64,000 nt of DNA, from the NCBI GenBank assembly GCA_947623455.1, contig OX392528.1:2060001-2124000 (forward strand). The letters are read 5' to 3'. A program made the translations under genes and the position numbers. Each line of letters starts with the position of its first letter. Position 1 is the first letter of the stretch. This document shows positions 12,188 to 25,800 of this stretch, one piece after another. The DNA is from Mimachlamys varia. Its lineage: Eukaryota > Mollusca > Bivalvia > Pectinida > Pectinidae. Below the pieces are notes generated by a model. The model did not search any database and was not told the DNA's origin. It saw nothing but the letters and a program-made list of their open reading frames with translations.

Positions 12188-13955
12188 ACGCAGTACACAA
12201 TTAAACATCCAAATAAAGGAATACATACACAATTAAACATCCAAATAAAGGAACACGTGTAATAACGCAGTACACAATTAAACACCCAAATAAAGGAACA
12301 CGTTTAATAACGCAGTACACAATTAAACACCCAAATAAAGGAATACGTGTAATAACGCAGTACACAATTAAACACCCAAATAAAGGAACACGTGTAATAA
12401 CGCAGTACACAATTAAACACCCAAATAAAGGAACACGTTTAATAACGCAGTACACAATTAAACACCCAAATAAAGGAATACGTGTAATAACGCAGTACAC
12501 AATTAAACACCCAAATAAAGGAACACGTGTAATAACGCAGTACACAATTAAACACCCAAATAAAGGAATACGTGTAATAACGCAGTGCACAATTAAACAC
12601 CCAAATAAAGGAACACGTGTAATAACGCAGAACACAATTAAACACCCAAATAAAGGAACACGTGTAATAACGCAGAACACAATTAAACACCCAAATAAAG
12701 GAATACGTGTAATAACGCAGTGCACAATTAAACACCCAAATAAAGGAATACGTGTAATAACGCAGAACACAATTAAACACCAAAATAAAGGAACACGTGT
12801 AATAACGCAGTACACAATTAAACACCCAAATAAAGGAATACATGTAATAACGCAGTACACAATTAAACACCCAAATAAAGGAATACGTGTAATAACGCAG
12901 TGCACAATTAAACACCCAAATAAAGGAATACGTGTAATAACGCAGAACACAATTAAACACCAAAATAAAGGAACACGTGTAATAACGCAGTACACAATTA
13001 AACACCCAAATAAAGGAATACATGTAATAACGCAGTACACAATTAAACACCCAAATAAAGGAATACATGTAATAACGCAGTACACAATTAAACACCCAAA
13101 TAAAGGAATACGTGTAATAACGCAGTACACAATTAAACACCCAAATAAAGGAATACATGTAATAACGCAGTGCACAATTAAACACCCAAATAAAGGAATA
13201 CGTATAATAACGCAGTGCACAATTAAACACCCAAATAAAGGAATACGTATAATAACGCAGTGCACAATTAAACATCCAAATAAAGGAATACATGTAATAA
13301 CGCAGAACACAATTAAACATCCAAATAAAGGAATACATGTCATAAACGCAGTACACAATTAAACACCCAAATAAAGGAATACGTATAATAACGCAGTACA
13401 CAATTAAACATCCAAATAAAGGAATACATGTCATAAACGCAGAACACAATTAAACACCCAAATAAAGGAATACGTATAATAAACGCAGTACACAATTAAA
13501 CATCCAAATAAAGGAATACATGTCATAAACACAGTTCACAATTAAACACCCAAATAAAGGAATACATGTAATAACGCAGAACACAATTAAACACCCAAAT
13601 AAAGGAATACTTGTCATATACGCAGTACACAATTAAACACCCAAATAAAGGAATACATGTAATAAACACAGTTCACAATTAAACATCCAAATAAAGGAAT
13701 ACATGTCATAAACACAGTTCACAATTAAACACCCAAATAAAGGAATACGTGTAATAAACTCAGTACACAATTAAACATCCAAATAAAGGAATACATGTCA
13801 TAAACACAGTTCACAATTAAACACCCAAATAAAGGAATACATGTAATAACACAGTACACAATTAAACATCCAAATAAAGGAATACATGTCATAAACACAG
13901 TTCACAATTAAACACCCAAATATAGGAATACATGTCATAAACGCGGTACACAATT
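12188..13955. repeat. 45-bp minisatellite, about 39 copies
   Basis: Unit includes ACACAATTAAACACCCAAAT and AAAGGAATACGTGTAATAACGC. A 45-bp period is divisible by three, so reverse frames stay open (385 codons at 12201-13358 minus), but there is no start context, family similarity or codon-position bias in the variation. Units lengthen to 46 bp past 13340, where extra frames close. Confidence 0.97.
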
Positions 13956-15440
13956 TCTAACCTTAATGATGGGATACTTAACGCGGTACACGCAAAAATA
14001 ATTGAATACATGTAATAAACGCTGTACACTATTTCTTAATGATGGGGTAATAAACGCGATACACAACTTCTAACCTAAATGATGGGATAATAAACGCGAT
14101 ACACAACTTCTAACCTAAATGATGGGATAATAAACGCGGTACACAACTTCTAACCTAAATGATGGGATAATAAACGCTGTACACAATTTCTAAATAATGG
14201 GATAATAATCGCGGTACACAATTTCTTAATGATGGTATAATAAACGCGGTACACAACTTCTAAATGATGGGATAATAAACACGGTACACAATTTCTAAAT
14301 GATGGGATAATAAACGCGGTACACAATTTCTAAATGATGGGATAATAAACGCGGGACACAATTTCTAAATGATGTGATAATAAACACGGTACACAATTTC
14401 TAAATGATGGGATAATAAACGCGGTACACAATTTCTAAATGATGTGATAATAAACACGGTACACAATTTCTAAATGATGGGATAATAAACGCGGTACACT
14501 ATTTCTAACCTAAATGATGGGATAATAAACACGGTACACAATTTCTAAATGATGGGATAATAAACGCGGTACACAACTTCTAAATGATGGGATAATAATC
14601 GCGGTACACAATTTCTTACTTAAATGATGGGATAATAAATGCGGTACACAACTTAACACCAAAATAAAGGAATACATGTAATAAACGGGGTTCACAATTT
14701 CTAAATAAGGGGATAGTAATCGCGTTACACCATTTCTAAATAATTGGGTATTAAATGCGGTACACAATTTAAGACTAAAATATAGGAATACATGTAATAA
14801 ACGCTATACACAATTTCTAAATAATGGGATAATAATCGCGGTACACAATTTCTAACCTAAATGATGGGATAATAATCGCGGTACACAACTTCTAACCTAA
14901 AAAATGGGATAATAATCGCGGTAAACAATTTCTAACCTAAATAATGGGATAATAAACGCGGTACACAATTTCTAACCTAAATGATGGGATAATAAACGCT
15001 ATACACAATTTCTAAATAATGGGATAATAATCGCGGTACACAATTTCTAACCTAAATGATGGGATAATAATCGCGGTACACAATTTCTAACCTAAATGAT
15101 GGGATAATAAACGCTGTACGCAATTTCTAAAAAATGGGATAATAATCGCGGTAAACAATTTCTAACCTAAATAATGGGATAATAAACGCGGTACACAATT
15201 TCTAACCTAAATGTTGGGATAATAAACGCGGTACACAATTTCTAACCTAAATGTTGGGATAATAAACACGGTACAAAATTTAACAATAAATTAATGGAAT
15301 AATACACGTGGAATACAATTAAATAACCGATGGATTGAACAATAAACGCGGTACAAAATTTTAACACCATGATAATGGAATAATAAACGCGGTACACAAT
15401 TTCAAACCATAACAATGGAATAACAAGGCATCGCAAGCGA
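13945..15440. repeat. 35-41 bp minisatellite related to its left neighbour
   Basis: Units share AAATGATGGGATAATAAACG and CGGTACACAATTTCTAA, with or without a CCT insertion that switches the period between 35 and 41 bp. The CGCGGTACACAATT core also occurs in the 12.2-13.9 kb and 16.9-17.7 kb arrays, so these are one diverged family. Confidence 0.93.
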
Positions 15441-15529
15441 AACAAATCCCCTCGCGTGCTAACACCTGAACTATGCCGCAAAAAGGGGGTTGGGGTTATT
15501 GCAGGACAATGAAATAACCCATATATGAA

Positions 15530-16275
15530 GTTTGGTCAGGATCCGTTCAGAAATGAAGTTGCAAGAGTGCTGACATAGATTTTCTATAAATAGTAATGGT
15601 GACCTTGACCTTGTCACCCTGAAACACAAACTCGTTTGAGGTATTACCATGCTGAACTCGTATATGAAGTTTGGTCAGGATCCATTCAAAAATGAAGTCG
15701 CAAGAGTGCTGTCAAAGATTTTCTATAAATAGTAACGCTGACCTTATCCTTGACCTTGGCACCCTGAAACAGGAACTCATTCGAGGTATTCCTATGCTGG
15801 ACCCGTATGTAAAGTTTGGTCAGGATCCATTCAAAATGAAGTCGCAAGAGCGCTGACAAAGATTTTCTATAAATAGTAACGCTGACCTTGACCTTGGCAC
15901 CCTGAAACAGGAACTCATTCGAGGTATTCCCATGCTGGATCCATATATGAAGTTTGGTCAGGATCCGTTCAGAAATGAAGTTGCAAGAGTGCTGACAAAG
16001 ATTTTCTATAAATAGTAACGATGACCGTGACCTTTGCACCCTGAAACAGGAACTCATTCGAGGTATTCCCATGCTGGATCCATATATGAAGTTTGGTCAG
16101 GATCCGTTCAGAAATGAAGTTGCAAGAGTGCTGACAAAGATTTTCTATAAATAGTAACGCTGACCTTGACCTTGGCACCCTGAAACAGGAACTCATTCGA
16201 GGTATTCCCATGCTGGATCCATATATGAAGTTTGGTCAGAATCCGTTCAAAAATGAAGTCGCAAGAGTGCTGACA
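15530..16275. repeat. tandem repeat of about 138 bp, five to six copies
   Basis: Each unit holds TATGAAGTTTGGTCAGGATC, a GCAAGAGTGCTGACAAAGAT segment and a TGACCTTGACCTTGGCACCC segment. The right end runs into a CGTACGTACGAACGGAACGC stretch and a CG-rich palindrome near 16314-16342. From memory, such sequence is a common dispersed repeat in bivalve genomes (unverified here). Frames on the minus strand are artefacts of the repeat. Confidence 0.9.
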
Positions 16276-16379
16276 AAAAGTGAACATACGTACGTACGAA
16301 CGGAACGCTATATCCCCTCTCCGACTTTCGTCGCGAGGGGATAATAAATGTGGTACACAATTACGCCCACATAATGAAA

Positions 16380-16867
16380 AAAGATAATCAGAGAATACTA
16401 AAGCGTCAACAAAACAATAATCCCTACTGAAAATCGATTGAACTAGAGGCAAAATAGGAACAAAGGAAAGATTTACATGGAAACCCTCGAAAAAGTACAA
16501 GAGAATACGACGGAAGAGTAAGCGTCTTCTGCTTCATCAACGACACCCGCCATGTAAATCGTGGTCACATCCAAGTAAGCATCAATCCTCAAAATGAGAA
16601 CCGACTCATCATGGTCGATCGCTACAAGTAAGCACACTAATAAACAAACTCAAAAACGTCCATCTTCATATCACACAAAGATACAGAATATTTTTCGATG
16701 AGATCAAGATGGCGACCATAAAACTTGGCCATAGTCTTCATCAACTTGCATCTCTTGAATTCCTGTGCCGTAAGTTTGTTCGTCAGCAGTTGACATCTAT
16801 CACGAAAATCTCGATATTCAGAGCAAGCCCTAGAATAACGAATAACGAAATAATCAACACGATACAA
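16380..16867 (-). pseudogene. retroelement-like relic, copy 1
   Basis: The minus strand from about 16860 reads IRYSRACSEYRDF, then RCQLLTNKLTAQEFKRCKL and AKFYGRHLDLIEKYSVSLCD before a stop at 16637. The same peptide pattern, with stops, occurs in opposite orientation near 20230-20430. From memory, the YSRAC...LTNKL...KFYGRH...EKY pattern resembles the C-terminal tail of reverse-transcriptase ORFs in animal retroelements; the class is uncertain. Homology continues past the stop to about 16380 (TTGTTTTGTTGACGCTTTAG on the minus strand). Non-functional. Confidence 0.55.
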
Positions 16868-17705
16868 TACTTAACACTAAAATAATGGAATAATACACGC
16901 GGCACACAATTAAATAACCGAATGATGGAATAATTAACAAGGTAAACAATTTAACACACAAATAAAGGAATAATAAACACGGTACAATACTTAACACTAA
17001 AATAATGGAATAATACACGCGGCACACAATTAAATAACCGAATGATGGAATAATTAACAAGGTAAACAATTTAACACCCAAATAAAGGAATAATAAACAC
17101 GGTACACTACTTAACACTAAAATAATGGAATAATACACGCGGCACACAATTAAATAACCGAATGATGGAATAATTAACGCGGCATACAATTTAACACCCA
17201 AATAAAGGAATAATAAACACGGTACAATACTTAACACTAAAATAATGGAATAATACACGCGGCACACAATTAAATAACCGAATGATGGAATAATTAACGC
17301 GGCACACAATTAAATAACCGAATGATGGAATAATTAACGCGGCACACAATTAAGTAACCGAATGATGGAATAATTAACAAGGTAAACAATTTAACACCCA
17401 AATAAAGGAATAATAAACACGGTACAATACTTAACACTAAAATAATGGAATAATACACGCGGCACACAATTAAATAACCGAATGATGGAATAATTAACAA
17501 GGTAAACAATTTAACACACAAATAAAGGAATAATAAACACGGTACAATACTTAACACTAAAATAATGGAATAATACACGCGGCACACAATTAAATAACCG
17601 AATGATGGAATAATTAACGCGGCACACAATTAAATAACCGAATGATGGATACACGCGGCACACAATTAAATAACCGAATGATGGAATAATACACGCGGCA
17701 CACAA
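16855..17705. repeat. 40-bp minisatellite with 120-bp higher-order unit
   Basis: Three 40-bp variants alternate: one with ACGGTACAATACTTAACACT, one with CGCGGCACACAATTAAATAA and one with CAAGGTAAACAATTTAACAC. This gives a 120-bp super-repeat, irregular toward 17280-17340 and 17600-17700. Related to the 12-15.4 kb arrays. Frames up to about 150 codons on the minus strand are artefacts. Confidence 0.93.
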
Positions 17706-18070
17706 TTTCCATTCTATCCTTCTTTATTTCATACACTGATATCATTTCCGCAAGCCCAGAAGGAAAACCTTCGATAAAACGATGATTATGATAATCAACC
17801 CCTGATACATTTGAATTTTCCTGGGGTTGGTCCAAGACGTGATATGTTAACGATACTCATTCTCAATGATCAAACCGATTAACAATAGATTATAACGAAC
17901 AGACCCATACTAATACGGACAGCAATTCAAAACTTAATTCATAATCTTGCTTGTAGGATTATAATTTTGTTTCGGTAAATCCAGTCTCTAAACCTAACAG
18001 ATCGAATCTATAACGAACATATTAACATACAAGGGACAATGTCCGTAACGTTACAATTAATGTCATACTT
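17706..18070. other. unique spacer between minisatellites
   Basis: Single-copy sequence within the window. A minus-strand frame starting near 17835 (MDQPQENSNVSGVDYHNHRF) opens here and runs into the adjacent array; no family recognised and no support as a gene. Confidence 0.4.
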
Positions 18071-19540
18071 GTAATTGTACAACAACCAGCGCGGACGTCC
18101 CACCACCAACTGAATGAGTAAAGTAAACATCGCGGACAACAACCAGCGCGGACGTCCCAACACCAACTGAATGAGTAAAGTAAACATCGCGGACAACAAC
18201 CATCGCGGACGTCCCACCACCAACTGAATGAGTAAAGTAAACATCGCGGACAACAACCAGCGCGGACGTCCCACCACCAACTGAATGAGTAAAGTAAACA
18301 TCGCGGACAACAACCATCGCGGACGTCCCACCACCAACTGAATGAGTAAAGTAAACATCGCGGACAACAACCAGCGCGGACGTCCCACCACCAACTGAAT
18401 GAGTAAAGTAAACATCGCGGACAACAACCATCGCGGACGTCCCACCACCAACTGAATGAGTAAAGTAAACATCGCGGACAACAACCATCGCGGACGTCCC
18501 ACCACCAACTGAATGAGTAAAGTAAACATCGCGGACAACAACCATCGCGGACGTCCCACCACCAACTGAATGAGTAAAGTAAACATCGCGGACAACAACC
18601 ATCGCGGACGTCCCACCACCAACTGAATGAGTAAAGTAAACATCGCGGACAACAACCATCGCGGACGTCCCACCACCAACTGAATGAGTAAAGTAAACAT
18701 CGCGGACAACAACCAGCGCGGACGTCCCACCACCAACTGAATGAGTAAAGTAAACATCGCGGACAACAACCAGCGCGGACGTCCCACCACCAACTGAATG
18801 AGAAAAGTTAACATCGCGGACAACAACCAGCGCGGACGTCCCACCACCAACTGAATGAGTAAAGTAAACATCGCGGACAACAACCAGCGCGGACGTCCCA
18901 CCACCAGCTGAATGAAAAAAGTTAACATCGCGGACAACAACCAGCGCGGACGTCCCACCACCAGCTGAATGAGTAAAGTTAACATCGCGGACAACAACCA
19001 GCGCGGACGTCCCGCCACCAGCTGAATGAGTAAAGTTAACATCGCGGACAACAACCAGCGCGGACGTCCCACCACCAACTGAATGAGAAAAGTTAACATC
19101 GCGGACAACAACCAGCGCGGACGTTCCACCACCAGCTGAAAGAGTAAAGTTAACATCGCGGACAACACCCAGCGCTAACGTTCCAACACCAACTGAATGA
19201 GAAAAGTTAACATCGCGGACAACAACCAGCGCGGACGTTCCACCACCAGCTGAAAGAGTAAAGTTAACATCGCGGACAACACCCAGCGCTAACGTTCCAA
19301 CACCAGCTGAATGAGAAAAGTTAACATCGCGGACAACAACCAGCGCTTACGTCCCAACACCAGCTGAATGAGAAAAGTAAACATCGCGGACAACATCCAG
19401 CGCGGACGTCCCAACACCAGCTGAATGAGAAAAGTTAACATCGCGGACAACAACCAGCGCGGACGTCCCACCACTAGCTGAATGAGTAAAGTTAACATCG
19501 CGGACAACAACCAGCGCGGACGTCCTTACACCAACTGAAA
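18071..19540. repeat. 57-bp minisatellite, about 26 copies, abutting the Dispatched start
   Basis: Unit includes CGGACGTCCCACCACCAACT, GAATGAGTAAAGTAAACATC and GCGGACAACAACCAGCG. The period is 19 codons, so the minus strand has a 386-codon open frame with a hydrophobic 19-residue repeat; all plus-strand frames are closed. Copies diverge toward the right end, which lies about 10 bp before the ATG at 19552. GC content and CpG density are higher than in the neighbouring arrays. Confidence 0.95.
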
Positions 19541-19551
19541 GGATTGGAGTG

Positions 19552-19816
19552 ATGGAGTCACCTGAATTCTTCATCAATTTAGAGACTAAGGGCAGTTTTA
19601 CGGAGAAGTGTCTTATTGATGATCAACCAAAACGTACTAAAAAGAAAAAGAAGAAATCCACAAATTTCCAGAAAGCATCCTCAAAGGTTGGAGTAATGGG
19701 CTATAATGGGACGAGGGAAGAAGGGGTGTCGCTCAGTAAATCTGCCAACGATGATCTCCACAAAACACCTCTACGTTACTGCAAGTTTATAGCCAACTAC
19801 CCATGGTGTGCATTTT
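19552..19816 (+). CDS. disp: Dispatched-like exon 1 (cytosolic N-terminus)
   Basis: Starts MESPEFFINLETKGSFTEKC and includes a poly-Lys stretch and LHKTPLRYCKFIANYPWCAF, the pre-TM1 segment typical of RND/Dispatched proteins. Ends at a perfect GTAAGT donor in phase 1; exon 2 supplies TT to complete Phe. If unspliced it stops four codons later. Confidence 0.75.
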
Positions 19817-22800
19817 GTAAGTAGTTATCTATTCCATACTTCCTATAACTATGTGATATTGTATTCAATACATTGTATTGTAATAAGCTGATCATTGATC
19901 AAGTTGAATATTTGAAATTGAAATAATTCCGATGTGAACCGTCAGTTCACATCACTCAGCTAAATCAAGACTACTGCGGTAATGCAACGTTGCAAGAATA
20001 GATGTAAGCTGCACGTAGTTGTTGATCCTAGTTATTGTTTTTGTAAGAAATAAACAACAGAATGTGTTAACAAAATTACATACTAAATGACATATAAATA
20101 TTTATCAGTTATTTCATGCTTGTCTGGATATGTTCCCTGTTGTGTTTTGACTTGCGAATGAGACAGTAGTTAGATAGTAGTTCTTGATAGTAACATCCCA
20201 GCTTCTCCAATCTATGTTTACATGCTGCAGTTGATTAATTATTCTAGGACTTGCTCTAACTATCGTGATTTTTGTGATCGATGTCGATTGCTGACAAACA
20301 AACTAACAACACAGTGATTCGAGAGATGCAGAACTTTGGGCAAGTTCTATGGTCGCCATCTTTGTTTCGTTGAGAAATATTATGTATCTTTAAGTGATGT
20401 GAAAATGGACGTTTTTGAGTATGCTCATTCGTGTGCCGACTTGTTGTGATTGACAATGATAAATCGATTCTCATTTCGAGGACTGGATGTTTACTTGGAT
20501 GTGACAAAGATTTACACGGCGGGTTTCGTGGATGAAGCAGAAGACGCTTACTCTTCCGGAACACATAGTCTTTTATAATAATAATATACAATATTTGATA
20601 TAGCGCCCTATCTAGCTAACATAAGCCACTCTAAAGCGCTTTATAGTACATAGATATACAATTCTTATACAATCAATACAATTAACACATACAGTTCTAT
20701 CATATACAATTCTGAGGAGTTCGCAGGAGCTGCCTTATCGGGCGCTAACTACTTGTCCTATACCACCTGGCTAATATCTCCATATATGTGTGTGTATGTA
20801 TGCGTGTATGCTGGAGATGAATTGTGTTCTGTTTATAGTGGGACCGTGTTTCCAACGGCATCTTTTATAGTGCCACCACACTTGAATGCTACATCACAGA
20901 TACTGCAACATCCACCCCAGACCATTTTATACTCCACCTGGGTTGTTGGAGTTGTGTGGGCAGGAGAAAAACACTTTCTCTGAATGTTCCACAAGGGTCT
21001 TCATATGAATCTTTCCCTTGTTCGTATTTTGCCTCTTGTTTAATCGATTCTGAGTTCTCATTATGGTTTTGTTGACGTTTCGGTATTCTCTATATTTGTA
21101 GATATAATAAAAAAGCAGGAAGGTTATTATTACAAAATGTAGCTAAAACACTTAAATCATATACTTCATATTTACAGTATAGAACTGCATAGGTACTGTA
21201 CTAGTCTAAAATTCTATGAAAATGCTTTATAGGTACCGTAATGGAATAAAATCAGTATACCTCATAGGTATTGCAATATATTACAAACACAAACACAAAA
21301 AAGTATTCAATAAAATCCTTCACCAAAGAAGAAATAAAAGCAAAATCAAATCCAACTTTAAGGTAATTCAAGGTATGATTACAGCACATTATATTTAATG
21401 GATTGACATACTTTTCAGATTATACCAATCCTTTAGAATTAACGGATATCAAATGGGCTAGTAGTTGAACTTTGTATGAACAAACATTCATTGTGTGGGG
21501 ACTAAGCCTACCTGTAGATGTACTCTTGTGCCCAGCCAATGTAATGATAAAAAAGTTCCAACCTAAATATCATTTGGATATCATGTAAAATTTACAAAGA
21601 GCAGTACATGTTACTCGGAAAATTGTCAGGCATTACTACCCAGAATTAAGTGGCTATTTTTCCGTTTTAGAAAACATTTATACCATAATACGACTGTGTC
21701 ATAAAGTTTAGGATTACTACCCAGTTTCACACTTAAAAGGTAACATGTTTAGATATAGGTACCAGTGTAGGAAGTGCTGGGAGTGAAGCTATTAAGTGCC
21801 GTCTGCCCTTTGTTATCATCGACAACCGTGTGTTTATGGCGGTCTAGCGTTAAAGACACAATCACTGGTCAAGTCTCTCTCCATTGTTTACTACACCTAT
21901 TACAGGTAGTATACTATCCTAGACCCGTTACATAAACGCTGTAACAGCCCGAAACACAAACACTGAAGGATTACACCGAGCTATAAACCCTAATGAATAC
22001 TTGCTGGTCATAATGACAAAGTATTACAACCACGGTCGCAAGAGCAGCTCTCGGACCGCGCAACAAGTCCCAAACAGTTCTTTACTTAAACAGACGAAAC
22101 TACACGCTGGTGTAGAAATCGGGCATCCTTATTCAAGACATTTGTAATGACTGAAGACAGCCCACACGATGGTGGACACGCTCCCATTCTAGGGTACTGC
22201 ATATTTATAAACCGCTTTCCTATTATAGCTTTTGGTAAGTACTGATATCTGTTGAGTTATTGGATTACTTCAGTCTTAATCACAATACATTTAGAAACTA
22301 CATTAATTTTGTTTTGTGCAATAAAATCAAATTTTCCAGATAATTAAAATTGATGTATATTTTTTCCAGTTTTGGCGTCGTCTTTCCATATTACTGTGAT
22401 AATAGCGACCGTGTGTCTGGTTGTCACCGGTAATGATGTTTTCCCGATTGAGTTCAAGACGATGCCATTGCTCCTCAACAAAGACAACACGCGCACGCAG
22501 GATCTAGCATGGAGGAGCAAGGATTCTTACGCTGGCAAAGTGTGGAGACCTCTGACAGGAGCCGCACAACCAGCCTACTACAACGGCTACGTGGGGGACC
22601 TTGTCGAGGTCATACTGGAAGTACCCAACTACGACATCTTCAGCCGTGCTAACCTCCAGCTCCTACAGGAAGCGGAGGAGAGGATGTTTAACATCAGATA
22701 CTACCAGGTATTCTTCTGTTACGTCGCCAGCGGTACCGAGTGCCACAAACCCTCGTCCGTTCTCAGGCTGTTTGACGGAACCTTCAACTCCTCCAGTGCC

Positions 22801-25800
22801 GTGTTCTATGACCCCACGTTCAGTAACATTCACGGCGTTTTGTGTGAGTCAACAACTCACAACGCAACCAAGGATTACGTACAGTTCTTCATAGAGAAAG
22901 GACTCGATCTATGTGATGGCGTATTGAGATCCTCTAAAACCAGATTCTTTTATAAACTAGGATGGCCTCTGAGAGGCACGAATGACAAAACCAAGTTGGA
23001 AACGTTTCTGGTGTCCTCGGTAAAACCGGAGATGGAAAACCTCCGTGATCATCTCCTGTCAGGTAAAATGTCTCTCTACTACATCAGCACGCTGCTGTTT
23101 GATCACGACGTCGTTGATCAGGCCCTTAGAGATATGCTTCTCGCTGTTGGAAGCTTCTTATTTATCCTCGTCTTTATGTGGTTCCAGACTGCTTCGTTTT
23201 TTATTACGTTTTTGGGAATCTTCAGTATACTTACCAGCTTTCTGTTGACGAACCTCATCTATAGGTTTATCTTGAATTATGAATACTTTGGGTTTTTCCA
23301 CGTCATTTCCATGTTTATCATCTTGGGTATCGGTGCCGACGATGTCTTTATCTTCTACGACACGTGGCGACTGACAGGCCACACGGTGTATCCAAGTAAA
23401 GCCCACAGACTGTCCGACTGTTACAGGAAGGCAGCGAAAACGACCTTCGTCACCTCCCTCACAACGATGACTGCATTCCTGGTAAGCGGCCTCTCGCCTC
23501 TGCTACCAGTGTGCTCGTTTGGAATATTTTCTGGTATTCTAGTATTTGTAAATTATCTTTGTGACCTCCTCTACTTCCCCACTGTAATAATGTTGTATTC
23601 ACAAAAGGTGAAACCTCTCTGGGATAAAGTGTGTGGACCATGTACAAAGAAGTGCAAGAGGAAGAAATCAGATGGAAATGGAGCAAACAGTCCAGACAGT
23701 CTAAAACCTGATTTCAGTATACCGAACTGTGATAAAGTACAGACGTCTTCAGAATCTTCTACTAGTCGTCCAGCATCTAGTGATTCGTCATGCTCTGATA
23801 TTCAAAAAGCATCCATGACACCAAGGACTAAGAAAAATTTTGAACACCGTAACAAAATCGTCATGTTTCTGAAAAATGGATTTTACGATTTTTTGACGCA
23901 TCGTGCTGTAAGAGTTATCGTACCTTTGCTATTTCTCTGTGTTTCCTGTTTCTTTATGTGGAGTGCTTCAAACCTGGAACCAGATTCACAACAGGTAATA
24001 CACTGAAAGCGAAACGACAACATAATTATTGGAAAAATGTTTCCTTAAATTTAGAGAACTTAAGTTATTTAATTAGCTGTGCATAATAGTATTTCTTATT
24101 CTGATGGTAATTAAGATGGAAAAATTATTCGGAAATTTGTATTTACAGCTACAGATCTACCGTGCATCTCACAACTACGGGCGTGCATCACGCATGCACT
24201 ACTACAGCTTCGAGAGGAGCTTTGAGGAGGAATATGCAACCGTATACCTGGTATGGGGTATCGACCGGAAAGACTTAAGTTCGTGTAACTTTAAGTCCGC
24301 CACGTACTGTGATGGGGTGGCAGGGTGGGACGAGGACTTCGACCCTACTACACCCGAGGCACAGGTCGCATTAAAGGTAAATATCCGTTATACACAATTC
24401 CTCATATTTCTCATCAACATTACACACCTGCGAATACATTAAAGTATATCAAAAGTTTTAAAAATGAGGGAAATGTTTAAACGTTTTCGCTTTATGATGA
24501 CTTTTATGTAACTGGTGACCACCGTGCGTGGAACTCGCAAAAAGTTCGTCGAGGCAGGAAAATTAATTTCATTTCATTTCACAAAGCTGATACGAAATGG
24601 AATCCGACGTACACGATTAACATCATATGCCTTACTAATAACGAAATATGTTCAATGCTGAATTTGTGTTCAATTATAAACTTCTATTTCACTTGTGTTT
24701 TTTAATAGATACGTATATCAATGCTACGCATATGCCAGGTTATATCAATTTCATAGTAAAATTATTTAAGTAGATTTGAAATAAAAAATAAAATACAAAC
24801 AATGTAATAAGTAATTTATAATACAATGTATATATCAGTATATTCTTGGAATTCACAAAATCATCAACATATTGTCGAAACTTGATCAAATAGAACTCGC
24901 AATACATGTTTTATTGTAGTAATATTTAAATTATACATCAATAACGAATATTAATTATTGGAATTAATAATTAATTCTAGTTTAAACAGCTTTAGTTTAT
25001 ATATTTCCAGAACCTTTGTAACCGGCTTGAGACGATGAGTGCTGAGGAGGCTTCTTCATTGAAAATTAAAAGAAATGCTATCACGGAAAATTTGGAGATA
25101 AGTTGCTTCACGACCCCATACGAAACATATTTGCAGGTACTTTAAGCTCAAATCACTTTATTAATATTTCTGTTAACTGGTGTCATACGGCGTCACAATG
25201 GTATAATTATGAACATCTAATTTTGGAAAGCTTCCTGAACACTTGTAATTTGTTTGAACAGAACGTGGTCAGTATGAACAGTAGCCTGTACCCTACAGGA
25301 CAGACACTGGACCTCCCGGTCAACGTCGGTAACGTCTCGGCCTTCATGGACGCCCAGCCTAATATATACTACTCCAGCTCCTCACTGCCGTCTGATTTTG
25401 ACCAGCACCTAGGGGTAAGCTGTCAGGATATGTCATAACGGTGTTATTGCCTTTTTGTTTACTTCAAGTTACATGTATATCGACCATGTCTTACTTTCAA
25501 ATAGCAAAAATTACATTGACAATGTCGATCGCATATGATCACATGAACTTGCACACAAAGACACTACAATTAATTGCTCTAAAATACTTGAACATTTTGT
25601 TATATGTTAAAACCTCCCTTTTTGAAAGTAGCATTGCCGTTCAACACCCCCCCCCCCCCCACACACACACACACTACACAAGCATAATTTACACATAGTA
25701 CCGCCTACCCCACAAGTATTATTTACACGTCGCACCGTTAAGTATTATTTAAAGATCACAGTTGATTCACAAAAACGTGGTTCTGAAGATTTCCAGATAA

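Noticed and set aside
12201..13449. Minus-strand open frames of 385 and 336 codons with a 15-residue repeat
   Set aside because: The 45-bp unit is divisible by three and lacks stops in reverse frames; two overlapping frames are open at once, no signal, domain or splice context, and they end where the period changes to 46 bp.
15814..16211. Minus-strand frames of 80-130 codons in the 138-bp repeat
   Set aside because: Repeated peptide from tandem copies, with stops between units; no independent coding evidence.
16854..17629. Minus-strand frames with repeated hydrophobic peptides (LIIPSFGYLIVCRVYYSI type)
   Set aside because: Produced by the 40/120-bp array; period divisible by three.
18008..19168. 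Minus-strand 386-codon frame with a hydrophobic 19-residue repeat, and an overlapping 198-codon frame
   Set aside because: By-product of the 57-bp minisatellite; two frames open simultaneously and no non-repeat coding sequence attached.
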